A program made the translations under genes and the position numbers. Of a stretch of 23,165 nt of DNA, positions 18,444 to 23,165 are shown piece by piece. Position 1 is the first letter of the stretch. The number at the start of each line of letters is the position of its first letter. Under the pieces are notes generated by a model. The model was not told the origin of the DNA. It did not search any database and worked only from the letters and a program-made list of their open reading frames with translations. This stretch comes from Chara braunii (taxonomy: Eukaryota > Streptophyta > Charophyceae > Charales > Characeae). The DNA is taken from positions 514,527-537,691 of the forward strand of contig BFEA01000129.1 in the NCBI GenBank assembly GCA_003427395.1, given 5' to 3'.

Positions 18444-18653
18444 CTAAAATTGTACAATTTTGTTTAATTTTTTTTTGTACCTCGACGCTACGAAGTGTCC
18501 CACTATAGCCATATCCTTGATTGCAGTCAACGCTACTGTATGGATGTGTTTGAGCCCATGCACGGTTGCGCCAAGCTCAATTATGCCGTTTCTGCACATC
18601 TTCACAAACACGTCCTCGTTCAGGCGTTGATGAACCTCAACGTTTTTCATCAA
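18444..18653 (-). CDS. short uncharacterised frame, probably a gene fragment
   Basis: A 69-codon frame starts with MMKNVEVHQRL and runs through a hydrophobic/helical stretch (ALTAIKDMAIVGHF) to a Lys-rich end that falls in an A-rich tract. It begins at the edge of the dispersed repeat block 18644-18856, where the plus-strand copy (3463) diverges. It could be an exon remnant. I considered an Alba-like fold from the spacing of hydrophobic residues, but could not support it. Confidence 0.2.
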   Translation of the reverse strand: MMKNVEVHQRLNEDVFVKMCRNGIIELGATVHGLKHIHTVALTAIKDMAIVGHFVASRYKKKLNKIVQF

Positions 18654-18656
18654 CGC
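18624..18656. other. perfect 11-bp inverted repeat at a repeat-block border
   Basis: GCGTTGATGAA (18624-18634) and TTCATCAACGC (18646-18656) are exact inverted copies around an 11-base loop. The second arm is the terminal sequence of the block 18644-18856, so the first arm may be the facing end of another copy or a terminal inverted repeat. Confidence 0.6.
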
Positions 18657-18856
18657 TGATAGTTCGACAATGCAGTTTCGGTAGAAAAGGAACCGTGGGG
18701 GCCCAATTTTTTTTTATTTTTTTTTTTAATTTGTTTTTGCTCCCTTAGCCCGTCTGACACCACGACCGACCCCTGTAGTTATCACACCCCTCGTGACACG
18801 ACGACCGTTGTACTTTCATAACATTTTTTAACTCGGTGGTAAGTTCCTTTGAAGGA
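18644..18856 (-). repeat. inverted copy of the repeat block 3245-3463
   Basis: On the minus strand this reads as the plus-strand block at 3245-3463, including the A-rich centre and TTTCGGTAGAAAAGGAACCG in reverse orientation. On the minus strand it lies upstream of the degraded exon at 17310-17113, as the plus-strand block lies upstream of the exon at 3638, so both belong to one old duplicated unit. About 1.3 kb of AT-rich repeat separates the two parts here. Confidence 0.75.
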
Positions 18857-19985
18857 AATAGAGATTGAACTGCTTTTCTGCATCTCTGCTGAAAACACAT
18901 CCAGATTCCCGAGCTCGATTCTATCCTTTTTGCTAGTAGGAGCTCAGCCCTGCAATAGTAGATCTCTGAGTTGTACGGCTCATTTTCATCATCTCCAACA
19001 ATAACCCCGCCTGAAACTTCATCAAAGGGATCAAAAAAAAAAAAAAAAGGGTTGTTACCCTTGCCATTCTGGTGGACTTAAGGCTAGTTCCCAACTACCC
19101 AGCTTTCCTTTTTAATTCACAACCTTACAGTCGCGAGCGCTCTCAGTTTTTTTTTTTTTTTCGAAGGCTAGTTCTTTTAAGCCCCCAAAAGAAAAGAAAC
19201 TAAGAAAAAAAGTTGTAATAGATTTGGACCGCGGTGGATTTGTATCGTGATAGGGTGCAATAAACGACCTCCTTATTACAATTGAATCCAATACACCTGA
19301 CAGCATGGTGGTCCGAAGACAGGAAGTGGAGGGGGTATGCAGGGCCAACGCCCTCATTAAATTCAGGTATATTGGATATATGTAAATTGGGATAATTGGT
19401 GAAAAGCGCCCACATGGAAACCTTTTCGCTTTTGGGTGCCCTTAAGAACCCAGGCCAGTGTTGTGCGCCCAGGAAGGGTATCTTAATCCCACGTCCAACC
19501 CAACCTTGGGCAGGTTTCCCTGGGCCCTACTTGGCTACGAGCCTGATGTGGAGTGAAAATGCCGCCCTATCGCTTTCCCTGAGCGCACGGTACTGGCCTT
19601 GGTTTTCGTGCGGTAAGAACCGAAAACCATGTGAATTTGCTCGCTGTGCTTGCCGGTAATAAGCAACCTGACTGCTGCCACCCAAGAATACATGGGGCTG
19701 TATGAGCTCATATTAAAAAAAAAGAAAATATTAAACAGTGGACGCAGCATGTTTTGAAACCCTAAAGGCAGAAAAACTTGCGCCGACAAAGCAAAGCAAC
19801 CACGCGCTAACTCAAAACTCGAAATGGGCCTCTTGCACCACGACTGACCCTTGTAAATATGACACCCAGTCTTATGCCACACCCGTCGGTACTTCCGTCG
19901 CCTTTTCGAACTCGGCAGGGTTTCTTTTGCCGAAGCTTGTTTTTTAGGCATTCCATACTCAAAGGCAACATTATCGTACTTTCCC
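18857..19985. other. no recognisable gene
   Basis: Mixed sequence with homopolymers (A tract near 19033, T tract near 19148, A tract near 19715) and short unconvincing frames. A segment near 19830-19920 resembles, with many changes, the CACCACGACCGACCCCTGTA part of the dispersed block at 18644-18856. Confidence 0.5.
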
Positions 19986-20124
19986 TCAAAAGAAAAAACG
20001 CAGTCAGCCTTTGGACAGTCCGTGTGTCCTTTGGCTTGTCCCTTAGTCGTCGTCCTTGTAGACCGTCGACCCTATTTCGTTTCTTCTTTTAGGATTGGTA
20101 GAGAGACGCAGGCCAGACTATATG

Positions 20125-20653
20125 CTACGAATCCCCCTTGGCGTCGGCCATCCGAGGACAAGTCCGCAGCCGCGGCCTAGGCCGCGACCCCGCAGACGTG
20201 TCCGCGGTCCGCGGCCATGATAAAAAAAAAAAAAAAAAACAGAATTCAAAAAATTCCGAAAAGCAAGTATGTTATGCGGAAAAATATACTGAACAACTTT
20301 TGCCTTGTGGTCATATCCAAAAACGTTACTGAATTTAAAATAAAAAATCACATATGTTTCATGATTTTGTTTCGAAAAAAAAAACAACAACAGCTTTTGC
20401 CTCAGGAAAAGTAGTTTTTGATTTTTTTTTATTCGAAGTCAAAGTCAAAAAATAAAATAAAAATATACACAATTTAGATCTCGAAACGATCTACAACCCC
20501 ATATTTTTATTTTGTTTTTTGATAAATTTTTAAGGTCACAAAAAAATCCTGAAAGTCGCGGCCGCACCCAACCGCGGCCGGAGCCGCGGCGGCCGTGATC
20601 ACGTGCGCCCTCCGAGGCTGAGCCCGCGGACACGTCTGCGGGCGTTTCATAGG
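20125..20653. mobile_element. MITE-like inverted-repeat element with target duplication CTATATG
   Basis: Copy B (22527-22533) has CTATATG once; here it occurs on both sides (20118-20124 and 20654-20660) of 529 extra bases. Imperfect terminal inverted repeats are visible (left CTACGAATCCCCC; right end reversed CTATGAAACGCCC). A perfect subterminal pair lies inside: CCCGCAGACGTGTCCGCGG (20189-20207) and its reverse complement (20624-20642). The ends are very GC-rich (CCGCGG, GCGGCCGC); the centre is A/T-rich with an A18 tract. No transposase is encoded. The 7-base duplication, or 8 with one mismatch, would suit a hAT-like mover, but the superfamily is uncertain. Confidence 0.75.
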
Positions 20654-20660
20654 CTATATG

Positions 20661-20930
20661 TCCGTACATGGAACTGGGACAGACCTGTGGACTCGTGGGG
20701 TGTCCCCTGATGGTTGGCTAGGATGTGTTCTACAATCTCGGGCCAGGGCCTCGTGTCCCTAGCCGCGATATTCCGTCGTAGAGCATTCTTTATTACTCGG
20801 TTCGCGTTTTCTACAAAGTCATATAATTGAGACATATGAGGTGCGGTGTTCCGAATGGAGGCAGCATGTGGGACTAGGCTCCTGATAACTTCCCCCCTAA
20901 AGTCTGCACCATTATTCGTTAAGATTTATG
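20661..20930 (-). pseudogene. Ty3/gypsy-type integrase remnant (copy A)
   Basis: Read on the minus strand from 20930, the frame gives ILTNNGADFRGEVIRSLVPH, then VENANRVIKNALRRNI, RPWPEIVEHILANH and TPHESTGLSQF. This is the second half of a retroviral-type integrase core: the TDNGxxF motif (its catalytic Asp is Asn here), then the catalytic Glu in the VExANRxIK helix, then the W-P-E and HxSTGxxPF motifs. The first catalytic Asp, the zinc finger and reverse transcriptase are absent. The 5' side is cut by a GC-rich segment (from 20935) and the 3' side by the 20125-20653 insertion. Confidence 0.7.
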
Positions 20931-21142
20931 TATCCCTCGCGGCCGTGGCTGCGGGGTCAGGCCCGGAGGGCGGTCATGTTCATGGCCGCATCCGCGGCTA
21001 GGGTCGGCCGCATAGCGGCCACGTTTTTCACTGATTTTTCCCGTAAAAAATAATAGGCAAGAAAAAAAAAAAAAGTTTGTGGGCTAGCTTTCCCGGGGCA
21101 CTCGGCCGGCCACACCGGGCACCTCGCCTGGGTAGGTACCTC

Positions 21143-21160
21143 GCCCGGGGTACCCCGGGC
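21143..21160. other. perfect 18-bp GC palindrome
   Basis: GCCCGGGGTACCCCGGGC is exactly self-complementary with no spacer. It lies in a local GC-rich patch (21090-21160) of related CCCGGG and GGTACC motifs, between A-rich and T-rich tracts. Confidence 0.8.
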
Positions 21161-21281
21161 ATGAAAACAATCCACCAATTTTTTTTATTTTTTTATTTTT
21201 TGTACGGGGGTTTGCTGCGCTTGCCAAGTACGGCCCAAATCCGGCCTTGTTTTTCATTTGCGGGGATATTGGTTTCTTCGT

Positions 21282-21311
21282 GGGGGGGGGTGGGGGGGGT
21301 GGGCGGGAGGG
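21282..21311 (+). other. G-quadruplex-prone G tract
   Basis: Runs of nine and eight Gs separated by single Ts are followed by GGG, C, GGG, A, GGG. This fits the four-run G-quadruplex pattern with one-base loops. Confidence 0.8.
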
Positions 21312-22105
21312 CTTATGACGGGAGAGAGGAGAGAGGACTTTGGGGGGAGGAAGGAGGGAGGACTATGGCGGGAAGAAGGAGGGAGGAAGGGGGACTATGG
21401 CAGGAGGAATCTACCGAAGGTTGGAGGAGGTAGGAGCAGAAATCTACCGGAGGTAGGCGGAGGTAGGGGCGGAACTCTAGCGAAGAAGGAAAAAAGAAGA
21501 AGAAGAAGAGGACTATCGCATCCCAGAAGGACCGTAGAGAGTAAGAAGAGGAATAAGAAGAAGATGACGAAGAAGAGGAGGAAGAAGAAGATGAAGAAGA
21601 AGGGAACAAGAAGAAGGAGGGAGGGAGCCTATGGAGGGAACCTATGGAGGGATGAGGAGGGGGAAGGGAGACTAATGGAGAGAGGGAGTCCAACGGGGGA
21701 GGGGGACGGTGAAGAGAGACTAATGGAGGAGGAGGGGGGAGGGAGTCTATGGAGGGAGGAGGGAGGCTATGGCACACGGAGCCGAAGCATAATCAAGCAT
21801 TCCCACACAAAAAAAAAGATGATGATTTGTTGATGAAGCGCTATGGCGGAGGAAGAAACAGTGACTAAGAGGAAGAAGACGAGAGTAGAAGCAAAAGCAA
21901 AAGCAAAAACAGATGCACAAGAAGAAGACGAACAAGGAGAGGCGGCAAGAAGAAAGAGAAGAAGAAAAAAAAAAACCGATGAAGAATAAGAACAAATAGA
22001 AGAAGAAACGACAAAGAAGGAAAAGAAAAGAAGACGAAAAAACAATGAAGAAGGAAAATAACATGACGAAATGGAGGAGAAGAAGGAGAGGAAGAAGAAC
22101 GTGAC
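21312..22105 (+). repeat. 800-bp polypurine tract with AGGAGG/GAAGAA repeats
   Basis: The plus strand is almost pure A/G. The first part (21312-21780) has G-rich units such as GGACTATGGCGGGAAGAAGG and TAATGGAGRRGG. The second part (21480-22105) is dominated by GAAGAAGAAG. Long frames on both strands (Gly/Arg/Lys-rich forward, Ser/Pro/Phe-rich reverse) are by-products of composition. Such mirror-like purine tracts can form triplex DNA. Confidence 0.85.
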
Positions 22106-22278
22106 ACCCAGGCCGCAGATCCTTCGTCCTCGGCGGCGGCCAAGGAGGCCGACCGGGAGGCCGCGCGGCCGAGTTTCCGTGCGGCTGCCCCTAAACCAGG
22201 CGGGGGCGCACACGGGAAAGACACCCCCACCAGTGTTAGTGCTGCTGATAAGAGCAGACAACACTTACACTTGGGGAG

Positions 22279-22393
22279 AGGCTCCATGTATTGGTGGGGA
22301 GCATCACCTACTGGAAATTGGGTCTAGAGTGCCAGTTTACAGAGAGACAAAGGCTCCATCTATTGGTGGGGAGCATCACCTGCTGGAAATCGG
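22279..22393 (+). repeat. 43-bp direct repeat, two copies 72 bases apart
   Basis: AGGCTCCATSTATTGGTGGGG followed by AGCATCACCTRCTGGAAATYGG occurs at 22279-22321 and 22351-22393. It directly precedes copy B of the retroelement repeat (from about 22394). It may be part of the same element's non-coding region. Confidence 0.85.
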
Positions 22394-22904
22394 CTGAAAA
22401 GAGAAAACACAGTCAGCCTTTGGATAATCTGTGTGTCCTCTTGCTTTTCCCTTAGTCGTCGCCCTCGTAGATCGTTTACCCTATTTCGTTTCTTCTTTTA
22501 GGCTTGGTAGAGAGACACAGGCCAGACTATATGTTCGTAGATGGAACAGGGACGAACCTGTGGATTCGTGGGGTGTCCGCGATGGATGGCTAGGATATGT
22601 TCTACAATCTCAGGCTAGGGCCTTGTGTCCCGAGCCGGGGTATTCCGTCGTAGATCTCTCTTGATTACTCGATGAGCATTTTCTACAAGGTCATTTGATT
22701 GACAAATATGGAGTGCGGTGTTTCGAATGGAGACAACATGTGGGACTAAGCTCCTGATAACTTCCCCCCATAATTTTGCACCGTTATTCGTTAAGATCTA
22801 TGTATCCCCCGCGGTCATGGCCGCGGGGTCAGTCCCGGAGGGCAGTCATGTTCATGGCCGCATCCGCGGCTGGGGTTGGCCACACAGCGGCCACGTTTTT
22901 CACG
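22388..22904. repeat. retroelement-derived direct repeat, copy B (empty site)
   Basis: This uninterrupted relative of copy A starts at AAAAGAGAAAACACAGTCAGCC and ends at GCGGCCACGTTTTTCAC. It carries CTATATG once at 22527-22533, the empty site for the 529-bp insertion. Copies A and B share the GC-rich segment after ATGTATCCC, so that segment was present before the duplication. Confidence 0.85.
22534..22800 (-). pseudogene. Ty3/gypsy-type integrase remnant (copy B)
   Basis: On the minus strand from about 22800 the frame reads TNNGAKLWGEVIRSLVPHV, VENAHRVIKRDLRRN and RDTRP, then a stop where copy A has Trp (RPWPE), then EIVEHILAIHRG. It is the same integrase fragment as at 20661-20930, more decayed, with the same Asp-to-Asn change in the TDNG motif. 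The shared change shows that both descend from an already altered copy, or that the source family lacked that Asp. Confidence 0.6.
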
Positions 22905-23165
22905 GATCAGCTGGAAAGTTTGTTTCTGTAACTTCGTCTGGACCCAGCTATATTCTATACGTTGGATGTGTCTGAAGCCTTAAAGGACCTTCAAGGTGAG
23001 TGGTCGTCAAGGGACTCTCGTGAGTCCTGGGCTATGTATCCCCAGCGGCCGCGGCCATGACCGGTGCGGGCACGGTCGAAATCGGCACGCTGCGGCCAAG
23101 GGGAGGGGGGTCCTGCTGATCAGGGTCGGGATTCCGACGGCGCGACCAGGACCCCACCCCCCCCC
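22905..23165. other. no recognisable gene; GC-rich end
   Basis: Unique sequence to about 23040, then a GC-rich patch (GCGGCCGCGGCCATGACCGG, 23045-23064) resembling the GC-rich segments at 20935 and 22810. The window ends in a C tract that may be a sequencing or contig-end effect. Confidence 0.4.

Larger units (their letters stand above)
19986..21033. repeat. retroelement-derived direct repeat, copy A (with insertion)
   Basis: Positions 19986-20124 and 20654-21033 match 22388-22904 at roughly 85-90 percent by eye, including CGCAGTCAGCCTTTGGA, ATTTCGTTTCTTCTTTTAGG and the GC-rich end (CATGTTCATGGCCGCATCCG). The two halves are separated by a 529-bp insertion that copy B lacks. The middle encodes an integrase remnant on the minus strand. 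Confidence 0.85.

Noticed and set aside
18444-18653. Alba-domain protein on the minus strand
   Set aside because: Only a vague hydrophobic spacing match; alignment needs gaps and key Gly/Lys motifs are missing.
21258-21833. 191-codon Gly/Arg/Lys-rich frame
   Set aside because: A by-product of the polypurine tract; its reverse strand is equally open.

Overview
The window looks like repeat-rich nuclear DNA of a eukaryote, most likely a green plant or streptophyte alga with a large genome. The guess of a Chara-like charophyte rests on overall character only, not on a marker gene. There is no bacterial gene organisation. Coding stretches are broken by stops and frameshifts, one intron-like split is visible, and most of the sequence is tandem repeats, decayed mobile elements and homopolymers. 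Much of it is genomic fossil, and parts are assembly artefact.

Layout. At 831-1018 there is a plausible first exon of a small secreted protein. A possible second exon at 3638-3785 is cut off by a truncated minus-strand transposon-type gene (5302 to 3786). A degraded inverted relative of this block lies at 17113-18856. Positions 5440-6165 and 6200-7640 are two tandem-repeat fields. Positions 7998-8238 form a compact promoter-like module: hairpins, a 55-bp direct repeat and a TATA box. It is followed by a 1.5-kb leader studded with an interrupted palindrome, AAGTGCGA-N6-TCGCACTT. From 9800 to at least 14755 runs a large decayed reading frame. Its best-preserved part (12356-14377, 673 codons) resembles an N4/N6 amino-methyltransferase with altered catalytic motifs. 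A perfect copy of the leader palindrome abuts its apparent stop. An acidic repeat-bearing frame (15143-15961) follows.

The right third (16.9-23.2 kb) contains a 23-bp repeat, an ATCATA-type AT-rich field with a 197-bp tandem duplication, two copies of a Ty3/gypsy-like integrase remnant, a 529-bp inverted-repeat insertion in one of those copies (the other is the empty site), and an 800-bp polypurine tract.

Assembly warning. Positions 2383-2420 are an exact Nextera mate-pair junction (two 19-bp Tn5 mosaic ends head to head). Positions 1303-2382 are an almost exact copy of 8492-9571 placed between a single N (1302) and that junction. The locus appears to resume at about 2421 with roughly 28 bases resembling those just before the N. 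This copy is almost certainly not real. A 95-bp duplication at 9823-10013, bounded by single Ns at 9822 and 9918, is likely another artefact.

The best candidate for something undescribed is the methyltransferase-like mega-ORF with its own promoter module and palindromic sites at both ends. The copy here is dead, so intact relatives would have to be found elsewhere in the genome.
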